A stretch of DNA of 64,000 bases from Pseudomonas sp. MUP55 (GTDB lineage Bacteria > Pseudomonadota > Gammaproteobacteria > Pseudomonadales > Pseudomonadaceae), in the NCBI RefSeq assembly GCF_034043515.1, contig NZ_CP138214.1, positions 3,100,001 to 3,164,000 on the forward strand, given 5' to 3'. The translations under genes were made by a program, and so were the position numbers. This document shows, in pieces, positions 8,345 to 17,955 of this stretch. The notes beneath the pieces are model-generated. The model was not told the origin of the DNA and did not search any database. It saw only the letters and a list, made by a program, of their open reading frames with translations. The number at the start of each line of letters is the position of its first letter. Position 1 is the first letter of the stretch.

Positions 8345-10222
8345 CTAGCGATACCCGCGCGCCTGAACATCGAACAACTCGGCATAGCGCCCACCTTCCG
8401 CCATCAACTGGTGATGGCTGCCCTCCTCCAGGATTCGCCCGCCGTCCAGCACGATAATGTGGTCGGCATTGCGCACGCTGGAGAATCGATGGGAAATCAA
8501 CAATGTCATGCGGCCCTTGGCGTGTTCGCGAAAGTGCTCGAACACCGCCGCCTCGGCGCCGGCGTCCAGCGCTGCCGTCGGCTCGTCAAGAATCAGCAGA
8601 TCCGCCTCCTGGCGCATATACGCGCGGGACAACGCGACTTTCTGCCATTGCCCACCCGACAACTCCTGGCCACCAAGCCAGCGCCCCAACTGTGTGCCGT
8701 AGGTCCTGCTCAAACGCTCGATGAATTCGGCGGCCACCCCCTGGGTTGCGGCAGTGCGCCAGCGCGCCTCGTCGTTCAGCGCATCGACGTCACCCACGCC
8801 AAGGTTCTCGCCGACGGTCATCTGGTAGCGGATGTAATCCTGGAAAATCACCCCAATGCGCTGGCGCAGTGTCTGTTCATCCCAGTCTTGCAAGTCGCTG
8901 CCATCCAGCAGAATGCGCCCCTCGTGCGGGGTATACAGGCGCGTGAGCAGTTTGATCAGGCTGGTTTTGCCCGAGCCATTCTCGCCCACCAGGGCCAGGC
9001 TTTGCCCCGGCGCCAGGTGCAGATTGATGTCAGTCAATGCCGGCCGCTCGGCGCCGGGGTAAGTGAACCCCACGTGCTCGCAGCGCAGGCCGTCGCCAGG
9101 ACGCGCGCCCTGGGTAAGCCGGCCACTCGCCACCACCACAGGGGTTAGCAGGTACTCATACAGGTCCGACAGAAACAAGCTGTCGTCATACAGGCCGGCA
9201 ATCGCGCTGAGGCTGGCGGTGATCGCGCTTTGCCCCTGCTTGAACAGCACGATGTACATGGTCATCTGTCCCAGGCTGGTCTGGCCGCGCACGGTGTCCA
9301 GCACCACCCAGGCGTACGCCACATAAAACGCCGCGGTGCCCAGCAGGCCCAGGGCAAAGCCCCAGGCATCCCGGCGCACCGTCAACTGGCGGTCTTCGGT
9401 GTACAAGCGCCGGGCGTTGTCGCGGTAGCGCTTGATGAACAGCGGCGCCAGGCCGAACAGCTTGACCTCTTTGGCATGGGTCTCGTGGGACAGCAGCGAT
9501 TCCAGGTAATTCTGCTGACGGGTCTCGGGCGCGCGCCGGTGGAACAGGCGAAACGCATTGCCCGAGAAATGCGTCTCGGCGAAGAACACCGGTAAGGCGC
9601 CGACCACCAGAATCACCAGTGCCCACGGCGAAAAGTGCACTAACAGCACGGCAAAGCTGATCAGCGAGATCAGGTTCTGAACCAGCCCCAGGCCCTTGGT
9701 GACCAGGCTCAGCGGCCGTGTGGACGCGCCCTGGCGCACGCGCACCAGCTTGTCGTGGAACTCGGCGTCTTCAAATTGCAGGAGTGAGAGGGTCTGGGCT
9801 TTCTCCAGAATCATCAGGTTGACCTTCACCCCCAACTGCACCCGCAGCAACGATTGCTGCATGGACAACGCGCGCTGGGCGGCGGCCAGCAGCGCCAACA
9901 CGCCCGCCTCGGCCAGCACGTACTGCATCACGGGCCACACGGGCGCCTGGCTGCCGGCTGCATGGATCTGCATCGCGTGCACCACGCCATCGACAATACG
10001 CTGGCCGATCCAGGCAGCCAGCGCAGGCAACAGACCGGCAACGATGGTGGCCAGCAGCAGGCCTATGAATAAGGGACGCGACGTCCCCCACACCAGCTTC
10101 AGTGCCCTGCGCGCCTGGATGGAAAACGCGCTCAATCGATTCAACAGCACCATGAATGGCATGGACTCCGTGTGGGGGCTGGGGTGAGACGGGGGATTAT
10201 GACAGGCGATGACGTTGTGCAC
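8345..10222 (-). CDS. ABC exporter, fused permease and ATPase
   Basis: A half-transporter with an N-terminal membrane domain (about residues 40-350) and a C-terminal nucleotide-binding domain. Walker A (GENGSGKTS) falls near residue 411, the signature LSGGQ near 519 and Walker B (LLILDEPTAALD) near 541, followed by the switch His in LLISHRFSSV. It should work as a homodimer that exports a lipid, peptide or drug. The start is unsure: an ATG at 10162 (MPFMVLLNRL) gives a more usual N-terminus than the ATG at 10222. It is divergent from the TonB receptor operon, so the two may share regulation, for instance importing and exporting related molecules. Confidence 0.85.
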   Translation of the reverse strand: MHNVIACHNPPSHPSPHTESMPFMVLLNRLSAFSIQARRALKLVWGTSRPLFIGLLLATIVAGLLPALAAWIGQRIVDGVVHAMQIHAAGSQAPVWPVMQYVLAEAGVLALLAAAQRALSMQQSLLRVQLGVKVNLMILEKAQTLSLLQFEDAEFHDKLVRVRQGASTRPLSLVTKGLGLVQNLISLISFAVLLVHFSPWALVILVVGALPVFFAETHFSGNAFRLFHRRAPETRQQNYLESLLSHETHAKEVKLFGLAPLFIKRYRDNARRLYTEDRQLTVRRDAWGFALGLLGTAAFYVAYAWVVLDTVRGQTSLGQMTMYIVLFKQGQSAITASLSAIAGLYDDSLFLSDLYEYLLTPVVVASGRLTQGARPGDGLRCEHVGFTYPGAERPALTDINLHLAPGQSLALVGENGSGKTSLIKLLTRLYTPHEGRILLDGSDLQDWDEQTLRQRIGVIFQDYIRYQMTVGENLGVGDVDALNDEARWRTAATQGVAAEFIERLSRTYGTQLGRWLGGQELSGGQWQKVALSRAYMRQEADLLILDEPTAALDAGAEAAVFEHFREHAKGRMTLLISHRFSSVRNADHIIVLDGGRILEEGSHHQLMAEGGRYAELFDVQARGYR

Positions 10223-10267
10223 ATCCGACGGCGAGGCGCCACGCCGCTTCCGCCAGATAATAAAAAT

Positions 10268-10301
10268 AGATGATCTTATTAACCCGAAAGATGATTTTAT
10301 C
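10268..10301 (+). promoter_or_regulatory. Pair of direct repeats in the TonB receptor promoter region
   Basis: Two near-identical 13-base elements start at 10268 (agatgatcttatt) and 10289 (agatgattttatc). They match at 11 of 13 positions and lie 21 bases apart, two helical turns. They sit in a strongly AT-rich block upstream of the TonB receptor gene. Direct repeats at this spacing are typical for AraC-type or response-regulator activators; which regulator binds is unknown. Confidence 0.4.
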
Positions 10302-10420
10302 TAATAATTAGCTTATTCCAAAAAAGACTTTCCCCGCAGTTTTTTATAGAGATATCTTCACTTCACAGACCGACCCCATGCCTGGCGGAGGACGTACTCC
10401 CGACATGGATCTCTCTTGAT

Positions 10421-12841
10421 ATGCCAGATATTTCTCTCCCCGCCCCGCTGAAAAAATTCCACCTGTCGCTGTTGACCAGCTCGCTGCTGCTGGCGGCGGT
10501 GCCCGCGGGCGCCGAGGACGCCAAGCTCGGCACGGTAACGGTGATTTCCACCGGTTTGCGCGGCCAGGAGCGCACCGTCGCCGACAGCCCGGCCCCCATT
10601 GATGTGATCAACAGCGAGCAGTTGCTCAAGACCGGCCGCGCCGAGTTGTCCGAGGCGATCGCCAAGCTGCTGCCCTCCTTCAACTTCGGCACCAATATCG
10701 CCGGCTACAACTCGGTGACCCGCCCGCTGAGCAACCGCAGCCTCGGCCCGGCCTACACCCTGGTGCTGGTCAACGGCAAACGGCGCCACAACGGCGCCAC
10801 CGGCCAGCGCGGCTCGATCGACAACAGCGGCGCAAATGCCGTGGACATCGACCTGATCCCGGTCAGCTCGGTCGACCATATCGAAGTACTCAAGGACAGC
10901 GCCGCCGCCCAGTACGGTTCGGATGCGGTGGCTGGGGTGATCAATATCATCCTCAAGTCCGCCAACAACGGCGGGCACCTGGAGACCAGCTATGGCCAGT
11001 TGTATTCCGGCCAGGGCGAAACCATCAAGGTCGCCGGCGACCAGGGTTTCAAGCTCGGCGATGGTGGCTTCTTCCACCTCTCGGCCGATGCGCGCAAACG
11101 CGGCGAAGCCTCCTGGAACGACAAGGCCGACAGCAGCGTACGCGCCTTCAACGATCCGGCCAAGGAAGCGGCCTGGGATCGCGTGGCCATCAAGAACGGC
11201 GACCCCGACCTCAAGGCCTTCAACCTCGCCTACAACGCCGAGTTGCCGCTGGAAGCGCTGACCCTTTATTCGTTCTCCACCTACGGCGAGCGCGACGCCG
11301 AAGCGGCCAACTATTTCCGTCTGCCCACCGGCCGCGCGGCGGTGCCCGAGGTGTTCCCCGACGGCTACTACCCGCTGAACAACATCAAGGACCGCGACTA
11401 CCAGTTGCTGTTTGGCGGCAAGGGCCAAGTGGCCGAGTGGAACTGGGACCTGAGCACCACTTACGGGCGCAACAATGTGCACCACTCCAGCGACCTGAAT
11501 ATCAACCCGTCGCTGGGCACCGCCTCGCCGACCACATTCGACAACCTGGCGACCTTCCGCTTCGAGCAATGGGTCAACAACCTCGACTTCACCCGCCGTT
11601 ACGACAGCCTGTTCAACCTCACGCCGCCGGTGCAGGTGTCGGCGGGCCTGGAGCATCGCTGGGAGCATTTCAGCACCTTCGCCGGCGACCCCGAGGCCTA
11701 CATCACCGGCACCTACCCGGCGGCATCGGGCGCACAGGCGGCCGTGACCATTCGCCCCGAAGATGAGGTCAGCCTGATCCGCAACAACTACGCCGGCTAC
11801 CTGGACCTGGGCTTTGACCTCACCGAGCGCTGGTTCCTCGATGTGGCCGGGCGGGTCGAACATTACGACGATGATTCGGGCAACACCTTCGGCCTCAAGG
11901 TGAACTCGCGCTACGAGCTGACCGACAGCGTGGCGGTGCGCGGCACCGTCGGCACTGGTTTCCGTGCGCCGTCGCTGACCCAGATCGGCTACACCGTGGC
12001 GGACAACCGCGTGGCCACCGACGTCAACGGCAACGTGGTTCCGGCCGTCACCCGCCTGACCCCGTCGGGCAGCAACCTGGCCAAGGCGCTGGGTGGCGAT
12101 GACCTGAAACCGGAGAAGTCGCGCAACCTCGGCCTGGGCCTCACCTGGCAACCGGCGCCGCGCACCAGCATCACCGCCGACGCCTACCTGATCGACATCG
12201 ACGACCGCATCGCCCTGACGAGCAATATCTATGACCAGGGCAATGGCGCAGTCAACGCGATCCTCGCCGCCCAGGGCGTGCCCACCGGCACCTGGGTCAA
12301 CTATTACACCAACGCCTTCGACACCCGCACCCGTGGCCTGGATGTGGTCGCCGACCACACCACGCCGCTGGATGCCTGGGGCGACGTGCGCTGGAGCCTG
12401 GGCTTTAACTGGAACAAGACCACCATCGAAGGCACCCGCGACACCCCGGCCGCACTGAACGGTTCCGGCGTGACCCTGGTGGGCCGCGACCGCGAGGGTG
12501 ACCTCACGCAGGCGTCGCCCAAGACCAAGTGGATCCTCGGCGCGAACTGGAAGGTCCGGGACCTCGCGGTCAACCTGCAAACCGCCCGCTACGGCGCGGT
12601 CAAGACCCTGGCGGTCAACCCCACCGGGGATCGCAGCTTCGGCGCCAAATGGATCACCGACCTCGACGTCAGCTACACCTTCGTCGACAGCATCACCGTC
12701 AGCATCGGCGGCACCAACATCTTCGACGTGCGCCCCGACCGGCACGCCGTCTACAGCAACCTGGGCCTGGCGCCTTACGGCAACCCGCCGTTCTATCCGG
12801 GCGGCGGCTACTGGTACACCAAGCTGGCCTACGACTTCTGA
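10421..12841 (+). CDS. TonB-dependent outer membrane receptor, SppR-like
   Basis: An 806-residue receptor. A signal peptide ends near AGAEDA (about residue 26), a TonB-box-like TVTVIS follows, then a plug domain (about 45-160; NGKRRHNGATGQRGSIDNSG, then DHIEVLKDSAAAQYGSDAVAG) and a 22-strand beta barrel ending in Phe (YTKLAYDF), the usual outer membrane signal. It imports a large or scarce ligand using TonB energy. Its operon continues with a dipeptide-type ABC importer, an arrangement known from P. aeruginosa SppR-SppABCD, a proposed xenosiderophore or peptide uptake system. The ligand cannot be read from sequence. No clear Fur box was seen upstream, so iron control is unproven. Confidence 0.88.
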   Translation: MPDISLPAPLKKFHLSLLTSSLLLAAVPAGAEDAKLGTVTVISTGLRGQERTVADSPAPIDVINSEQLLKTGRAELSEAIAKLLPSFNFGTNIAGYNSVTRPLSNRSLGPAYTLVLVNGKRRHNGATGQRGSIDNSGANAVDIDLIPVSSVDHIEVLKDSAAAQYGSDAVAGVINIILKSANNGGHLETSYGQLYSGQGETIKVAGDQGFKLGDGGFFHLSADARKRGEASWNDKADSSVRAFNDPAKEAAWDRVAIKNGDPDLKAFNLAYNAELPLEALTLYSFSTYGERDAEAANYFRLPTGRAAVPEVFPDGYYPLNNIKDRDYQLLFGGKGQVAEWNWDLSTTYGRNNVHHSSDLNINPSLGTASPTTFDNLATFRFEQWVNNLDFTRRYDSLFNLTPPVQVSAGLEHRWEHFSTFAGDPEAYITGTYPAASGAQAAVTIRPEDEVSLIRNNYAGYLDLGFDLTERWFLDVAGRVEHYDDDSGNTFGLKVNSRYELTDSVAVRGTVGTGFRAPSLTQIGYTVADNRVATDVNGNVVPAVTRLTPSGSNLAKALGGDDLKPEKSRNLGLGLTWQPAPRTSITADAYLIDIDDRIALTSNIYDQGNGAVNAILAAQGVPTGTWVNYYTNAFDTRTRGLDVVADHTTPLDAWGDVRWSLGFNWNKTTIEGTRDTPAALNGSGVTLVGRDREGDLTQASPKTKWILGANWKVRDLAVNLQTARYGAVKTLAVNPTGDRSFGAKWITDLDVSYTFVDSITVSIGGTNIFDVRPDRHAVYSNLGLAPYGNPPFYPGGGYWYTKLAYDF

Positions 12842-12868
12842 TTCACATCGCCAAACGAGGGCACCCCA

Positions 12869-14500
12869 TTGAACACCTCCAACTTGATGAGCCGTCTGCT
12901 GGCCCCCTGCGCCCTGGCAATCAGCCTGGCCGCCTGCTCCCCTTCGGGTGACCAGGCGCAAGCGAACAAAACCCTGAACATTGCCTTTTTTGGCGACAAC
13001 ACCACCCTGGTCAGCGTCGACCCGTTCCAGGTCTACTGGCTGGAACACCGCGTGCTGCTGCGCAATGTCGCCGAGTCGCTCACCGACCAGGACCCGGCCA
13101 CTGGCAAGATCATCCCCTGGCTGGCCAAGCGCTGGGAGATCAGTGACGACGCGCTGACCTACACCTTTCACCTGCGCGACAACGTGACGTTCAGCAACGG
13201 CGAGCGCTTCGACGCGAAAGCGGTGAAAACCGCGTTCGACAGCGACAAGGCCCTGGCCACCGAGCTGCCGGCGACCTTCGGCGCCACCTATCTGGCCGGT
13301 TATGACCACGCCGAAGTGGTCGACGACTTCACCATCAAGCTGGTACTGGCCAAACCCAACGCGGGTTTTTTACAAGCCACCTCAACCACCAACCTGGCAA
13401 TCCTCGCGCCCGCGTCCTATGCACTCACGGTCAAGGAGCGCTCACTGGGCAAGATCATCGGCACCGGGCCGTTCGTGCTGGCCAGCTATACCCCGGAAGT
13501 CGGCGCGCACCTGACCAAGCGCAAGGGTTACGCGTGGCCCTCGGCGAATATGAAGAACCCGGGTGAGGCACACCTGGACGCCGTCGACATCAGCTACATC
13601 CCAGAAGAGAGCGTGCGCAACGGCCTGTTTCTGCAGGGCAAGGCCGACATCCTGTGGCCACGCAACCCGTTTTCGGAAGTCGACCTGAAGCTGTTCCAGT
13701 CCAAGGGCGCGACCATCCAGAGCCGCTCGCTGCCGGGCCCGGCGCTGAACCTGTACCCCAACACCCGTGGCGAACGCATCCTCGCCGATCAACGCGTGCG
13801 CCTGGCCGTGCAGAAGTCCATAGACCGCAAGAGCTACGCCAGCACCGTGTATAACGCCGAGTTCCCGGTGGTGGACGGCATCTTCGACGTGACCACGCCT
13901 TACTTCAAAAGCCAGGGCAGCAAGCTCGGCTACGACCCGGCAGCTGCCGAAAAACTGTTGGACCAAGCCGGCTGGGCCAAGGGCGCGGACGGTTACCGCA
14001 GCAAAAACGGCAAGCGCCTGAGCCTGAGCTACAACATCAGCCCGGCCGAAACCGCGGGTGACGTGCTGATCCAGGACCAACTGCGCAAGGTTGGCATCGA
14101 GTTGAAACTCAGCGTGGTGACCCGCGCCGAATGGGTAGCCAACAACTCCGCCGGCAACTACGACCTGACTATCAACTACATGACCCGCGCCGACCCGATC
14201 ATCCTGCAAACCATTCTCGACCCGCGCAGCGCCAACAGCTCCACCGTGGCCACTCATACCTACGAACCGGCCACCCTGGAAAAAGCCAAGGGCTTGTTCG
14301 ATGCCGGCATCACCGCCACCCAAGGCGCACAACGTGCCGCCGCCTATGGCGACCTGCAGGACCTGCTGATCGACGAAAGCTCGGCGTTCCCGGTGTACGA
14401 GCGCGTGTGGCAGGCGGCAACGTCGCCCAAGGTGAAGAACTTTCGCTGGACCGCGGAGGGCTTCGCGCTGCTGGGTGATATCGAGATCGGCACGCCATGA
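12869..14500 (+). CDS. ABC transporter substrate-binding lipoprotein, peptide/metal family 5
   Basis: A 543-residue periplasmic binding protein of the SBP family 5 (DppA/OppA/NikA type). The N-terminus is a lipoprotein signal with the lipobox SLAAC and Cys23. The body shows the usual family text (LAKRWEISDDALTYTFHLRD, then FSNGERFDAKAV). The start is TTG at 12869 with GAGG eight bases upstream; a downstream ATG (12887) would cut into the signal peptide. It should receive the ligand delivered by the TonB receptor 27 bases upstream and pass it to the permeases. Its stop overlaps the next start (ATGA). Confidence 0.88.
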   Translation: MNTSNLMSRLLAPCALAISLAACSPSGDQAQANKTLNIAFFGDNTTLVSVDPFQVYWLEHRVLLRNVAESLTDQDPATGKIIPWLAKRWEISDDALTYTFHLRDNVTFSNGERFDAKAVKTAFDSDKALATELPATFGATYLAGYDHAEVVDDFTIKLVLAKPNAGFLQATSTTNLAILAPASYALTVKERSLGKIIGTGPFVLASYTPEVGAHLTKRKGYAWPSANMKNPGEAHLDAVDISYIPEESVRNGLFLQGKADILWPRNPFSEVDLKLFQSKGATIQSRSLPGPALNLYPNTRGERILADQRVRLAVQKSIDRKSYASTVYNAEFPVVDGIFDVTTPYFKSQGSKLGYDPAAAEKLLDQAGWAKGADGYRSKNGKRLSLSYNISPAETAGDVLIQDQLRKVGIELKLSVVTRAEWVANNSAGNYDLTINYMTRADPIILQTILDPRSANSSTVATHTYEPATLEKAKGLFDAGITATQGAQRAAAYGDLQDLLIDESSAFPVYERVWQAATSPKVKNFRWTAEGFALLGDIEIGTP

Positions 14501-15447
14501 GCCGCTACCTCATCGGCCGCATCGGCCAGGCCCTGCTGGTGCTGTGGGGGGCCTATAGCATCACCTACTTCATCCTCTATCTGCTGCCGGGCGACACGCT
14601 GTCGATCATGCTCAGCGCCTCGGGCATGGAGGCCGATTCATTGTCGGTGGCCGACCTGGCCAAGGCGCGGGCCTATTACGGCCTGGACAAGGGTCTGTTC
14701 GAGCAGTATGTCGACCTGCTGCTGGGCGCCTTGCATGGCGACTTCGGCCAGTCCCTGTCGCTGAACCGACCGGTCGCCGAGCTGCTTGCCGAGCGCCTGC
14801 CGCAAACCCTGTCCCTGGCCGGCCTGGCGATTGTGTTGTCGCTGGTCGGCGGCATCGGCCTGGCCTACCTGACCGCTTATATTCGCTGGCAACCGCTGAA
14901 AAAAGTCCTGGCGCGCCTGCCTTCCCTGGGGTTTTCGGTGCCGGTGTTCTGGATGGGCCTGCTGCTGATCCAGGTGTTTGCCTTCGGCCTCGGCTGGTTC
15001 CCCGCCACCGGCAGCCGGGGCTTTGAAAGCCTGGTACTGCCGGCGATCACCCTGGCGATTCCCAGCGCGGCGGTGTATGCCCAAGTGCTGCAGCGCAGCT
15101 TCCAGGGCGTGTGGCAGGAGTCGTATATCGTCACTGCCTACGCCAAGGGCCTGAGCCGCGCCCAGGTGCAGGCGCGCCACGGGTTTCGCAACGCGGCGCT
15201 GCCCATTCTCACGCTGATCGGCCTGCAGGTGGGCAACACGGTGTCCGGTGCGGTGCTGGTGGAAACCATCTTTGCCCGCTCCGGTATCGGCCGCCTGGCC
15301 CAGGAGGCCGTGCTGCGCCAGGACATCCCGGTGGTGCTGGCGATTGTCGCGGTGTCGGCGGCAGCTTTTGTGCTGGTCAACCTGTTGGTGGACTTGCTGT
15401 ACCCGTGGCTCGACCCGCGCATCGCCCACACGCCAAAGGTGTCCTAG
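14497..15447 (+). CDS. ABC transporter permease, DppB-like
   Basis: A 316-residue inner membrane permease of the DppB/OppB type with six predicted membrane helices. The first helix is followed by the typical long periplasmic loop (about residues 30-100: LPGDTLSIML to GDFGQSLSLNRPV). The EAA-type cytoplasmic loop is visible as ETIFARSGIGRLAQEAVLRQD near the C-terminus. It starts within the stop of the binding-protein gene, showing translational coupling. It forms the membrane channel with the permease that follows three bases downstream. Confidence 0.9.
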   Translation: MSRYLIGRIGQALLVLWGAYSITYFILYLLPGDTLSIMLSASGMEADSLSVADLAKARAYYGLDKGLFEQYVDLLLGALHGDFGQSLSLNRPVAELLAERLPQTLSLAGLAIVLSLVGGIGLAYLTAYIRWQPLKKVLARLPSLGFSVPVFWMGLLLIQVFAFGLGWFPATGSRGFESLVLPAITLAIPSAAVYAQVLQRSFQGVWQESYIVTAYAKGLSRAQVQARHGFRNAALPILTLIGLQVGNTVSGAVLVETIFARSGIGRLAQEAVLRQDIPVVLAIVAVSAAAFVLVNLLVDLLYPWLDPRIAHTPKVS

Positions 15448-15450
15448 ACC

Positions 15451-16335
15451 ATGACTATCCTTGAACAAAACCTCGGCCTTACGACTCCACTCTGGCAACG
15501 CCGCACCCGCCGACAACGTGCCACGGCGGCGGTCATGCCCTTGCTGCGGCGACCGGGCTTCAGCCTGGCGGTGTTGATGGTGTTGTTTTCATTGCTGGCC
15601 GCCGTGGCGCCGCACTGGTTGACCAGCTTCGACCCCTATGCCACCGCACCTGCGGTCAAGCTCACCGCGCCGAACCTGAGCCACTGGTTCGGCACCGACG
15701 AGCTGGGCCGCGACCTTTACACCCGGGTGGTCTACGGCTCCAGCCTGTCGGTGCTGGCGGCCTTCCTGGCGGTGGGGATCGCGTTGTTGGGCGGGCTCGG
15801 GCTGGGCATTCTGTCCGGTTTTGCCGGTGGGCGTATCGATGCGGTGATCATGCGGTTTGTCGACGTGTTGCTCGCCCTGCCCGGCTTGCTGCTGGCCCTG
15901 GCGATTGTCACGGCCATCGGCTTCGGCACGGTGCCGGTGGCGATCGCCGTGGGCGTCGGGATTATTCCCGGATTCGCCCGCACCACCCGCGCCGAAGTGC
16001 TGCGGGTCAAGACATTGCCGTACGTGGAAGCCGCACGCCTGGGCGGCGCCAGCTGGGGCCGCACCTTGCTGCGGCACATCCTGCCCAACGCCTGGGGCCC
16101 GGTGGCGGTACTGGCGACCCTGGATTTCGGTGCAGCCATCCTCGCCACCGCCGGCCTGAGTTTTCTCGGTTTCGGCGCCGCGCCTCCAGCCGCCGAATGG
16201 GGCACGTTGATCGCCAACGGTCGGCACTTTCTGATCACCGCCCCCTGGGTGTCGTTGCTGCCCGGCCTGTTCCTGGTCGCGGTGGTGTTCAGCCTCAACC
16301 ACATTGCCCGCACGTTCGAGGAGGTTCAGCGATGA
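15451..16335 (+). CDS. ABC transporter permease, DppC-like
   Basis: A 294-residue permease of the DppC/OppC type. The conserved N-terminal cytoplasmic part precedes a first helix (about 30-52), then HWFGTDELGRDLYTRVVYGS, the hallmark of this family, followed by five more helices. The coupling loop is seen at EVLRVKTLPYVEAARLGGAS. It pairs with the DppB-like subunit. Its stop codon overlaps the ATG of the ATPase gene, so all four ABC genes form one translationally linked unit. Confidence 0.9.
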   Translation: MTILEQNLGLTTPLWQRRTRRQRATAAVMPLLRRPGFSLAVLMVLFSLLAAVAPHWLTSFDPYATAPAVKLTAPNLSHWFGTDELGRDLYTRVVYGSSLSVLAAFLAVGIALLGGLGLGILSGFAGGRIDAVIMRFVDVLLALPGLLLALAIVTAIGFGTVPVAIAVGVGIIPGFARTTRAEVLRVKTLPYVEAARLGGASWGRTLLRHILPNAWGPVAVLATLDFGAAILATAGLSFLGFGAAPPAAEWGTLIANGRHFLITAPWVSLLPGLFLVAVVFSLNHIARTFEEVQR

Positions 16336-17951
16336 ATGCCTTAGTGGATGTTCGCCAGCTTAGTGTCAGCTATCGGCACGGCAACCTGGCGGTAAACCAG
16401 CTGTCATTGACCATCGCCCAGGGCGAGACGCTGGCGATTGTCGGCGAGTCCGGCTCGGGTAAATCCACCCTGGCCAACGCCATTCTCGGCCTGTTGCCGG
16501 GCAGCGCAATCATCAGCGCCGGCGAGCTGTGGGTGGGCGGCAACAACCTCACCCACGCCGGCGAACGCCAGAGACGCGGCCTGCGCGGGCGCACCATCGG
16601 CCTGGTGCCCCAGGACCCGATGGTCAGCCTCAACCCGACCCTGCGCATTGGCCAGCAGATTGGCGAGGCGCTGATCCTGGCCAAGGGCAAGCGCTACCCC
16701 GGCGTCGATGCGGATACCGTCGAGCTGCTGCAACAGGTCGGTATCGACAAGCCGGTACTGCGCGCGCGCCAGTACCCGCATGAACTCTCCGGGGGCATGC
16801 GCCAGCGCGTGCTGATCGCCATCGCCCTGGCCGGCAACCCACGCTTGATCATTGCCGACGAGCCGACCAGCGCCCTCGACGTCACCGTGCAGCGCAAGAT
16901 CCTCGACCACCTGCAACGGCTGGTCAGTGAGCGCGGGATTTCGTTGCTGATCATCACCCATGACCTTGGCGTGGCGCTGGATCGCGCCGACCGCGTCCTG
17001 GTGATGCAACAGGGGCAAGTGGTGGAGCAAGGGGTGCCACGGCAGATTCTCGGCGCGCCGCAGCATGACTACACCCGCGCCTTGATCGCTGCCGCGCCGG
17101 CGTTCGCCAAGCGCCGCCAGCCACTGGCCCGACCGGACCCGACGCAGCCGCCGATCCTGCACCTGCAAAACGTTGGCAAGACGTTCGCGCTGCCCAAGGT
17201 CAAGGGCGAAGACGCGACCTTTGTGGCGCTGGAGGACGTGAGCCTGCAGGTCTACCCCGGGCAGACCCTGGCGATTGTCGGCGAGTCCGGCTCCGGCAAA
17301 AGCACCGCGCTGCGCATCGCCCTCGGCCTGGAAAAACCCAGCCGCGGGCGGGTGTGGTTCGAGCAACGGGACGTCACCGACCTCAGCTGGCGCGACTTCC
17401 GCCCGCTGCGCCAGCGCCTGCAACTGGTGCAACAAAACCCGTTTGCGGCGCTGGACCCACGCTTCACCGTGTTCGACAGCATCGTCGAACCGCTGGTGTC
17501 GTTCGGCGTGCTCAAGGGCGCCGCCCTGGAACAGGCCGCGCGCGAGCTGATCAGTCGCGTGCATTTACCGGTCAGTTTCCTCGACCGCCTGCCGCGCGAG
17601 CTTTCCGGCGGCCAGTGCCAACGGGTCGCCATCGCCCGCGCCCTGGCGCTGAAACCGGATCTATTGCTACTGGATGAACCGGTCAGCGCCCTCGACGTGT
17701 CCGTGCAGGCGCACATCCTCGAACTGCTGCAAGAGCTGCAACGGGACATGGGTATCGCCTACGTGCTGGTGTCCCACGACTTGTCGGTGGTCGCCAACTT
17801 CGCCCATGAGGTGCTGGTGTTGCGCAAGGGCCGGGTGATCGAACAGGGCTCGGTGGAGCGCATCTTCAACCGCCCGACCAGCGAATACACCCGTGAGCTG
17901 ATTAACGCCATCCCTGGCCAGCACGCTACCGCGAGCGCCGCCTGCGGATGA
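16332..17951 (+). CDS. ABC transporter ATPase with two fused nucleotide-binding domains
   Basis: A 539-residue protein carrying two complete ATPase domains in tandem. Walker A motifs (GESGSGKST) lie near residues 37 and 317, each followed by a signature (LSGGMRQRV in the first, LSGGQCQRV in the second) and Walker B (IIADEPTSALD; LLLDEPVSALD). It replaces the separate DppD and DppF subunits of the classic dipeptide importer. The start is ATG 16332, four bases inside the permease gene; an open frame upstream of this is only overlap. The last gene of the TonB receptor operon, it energises the importer. Confidence 0.9.
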   Translation: MNALVDVRQLSVSYRHGNLAVNQLSLTIAQGETLAIVGESGSGKSTLANAILGLLPGSAIISAGELWVGGNNLTHAGERQRRGLRGRTIGLVPQDPMVSLNPTLRIGQQIGEALILAKGKRYPGVDADTVELLQQVGIDKPVLRARQYPHELSGGMRQRVLIAIALAGNPRLIIADEPTSALDVTVQRKILDHLQRLVSERGISLLIITHDLGVALDRADRVLVMQQGQVVEQGVPRQILGAPQHDYTRALIAAAPAFAKRRQPLARPDPTQPPILHLQNVGKTFALPKVKGEDATFVALEDVSLQVYPGQTLAIVGESGSGKSTALRIALGLEKPSRGRVWFEQRDVTDLSWRDFRPLRQRLQLVQQNPFAALDPRFTVFDSIVEPLVSFGVLKGAALEQAARELISRVHLPVSFLDRLPRELSGGQCQRVAIARALALKPDLLLLDEPVSALDVSVQAHILELLQELQRDMGIAYVLVSHDLSVVANFAHEVLVLRKGRVIEQGSVERIFNRPTSEYTRELINAIPGQHATASAACG

Positions 17952-17955
17952 GCCC

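Noticed and set aside
10223..10420. Fur box before the TonB receptor
   Set aside because: The region is AT-rich with GATAAT-like pieces, but I could not find an arrangement of three GATAAT-type hexamers, so I do not call iron regulation.
10358..13309. Open frame of 983 codons on the minus strand
   Set aside because: It lies opposite the TonB receptor gene and runs into the binding-protein gene. Its protein is a repetitive Val/Gly/Arg/His/Gln-rich text typical of antisense frames in GC-rich DNA, without any recognisable motif.
16404..17564. Minus-strand frame of 386 codons
   Set aside because: It is antisense to the double ATPase gene; composition is that of a shadow frame.
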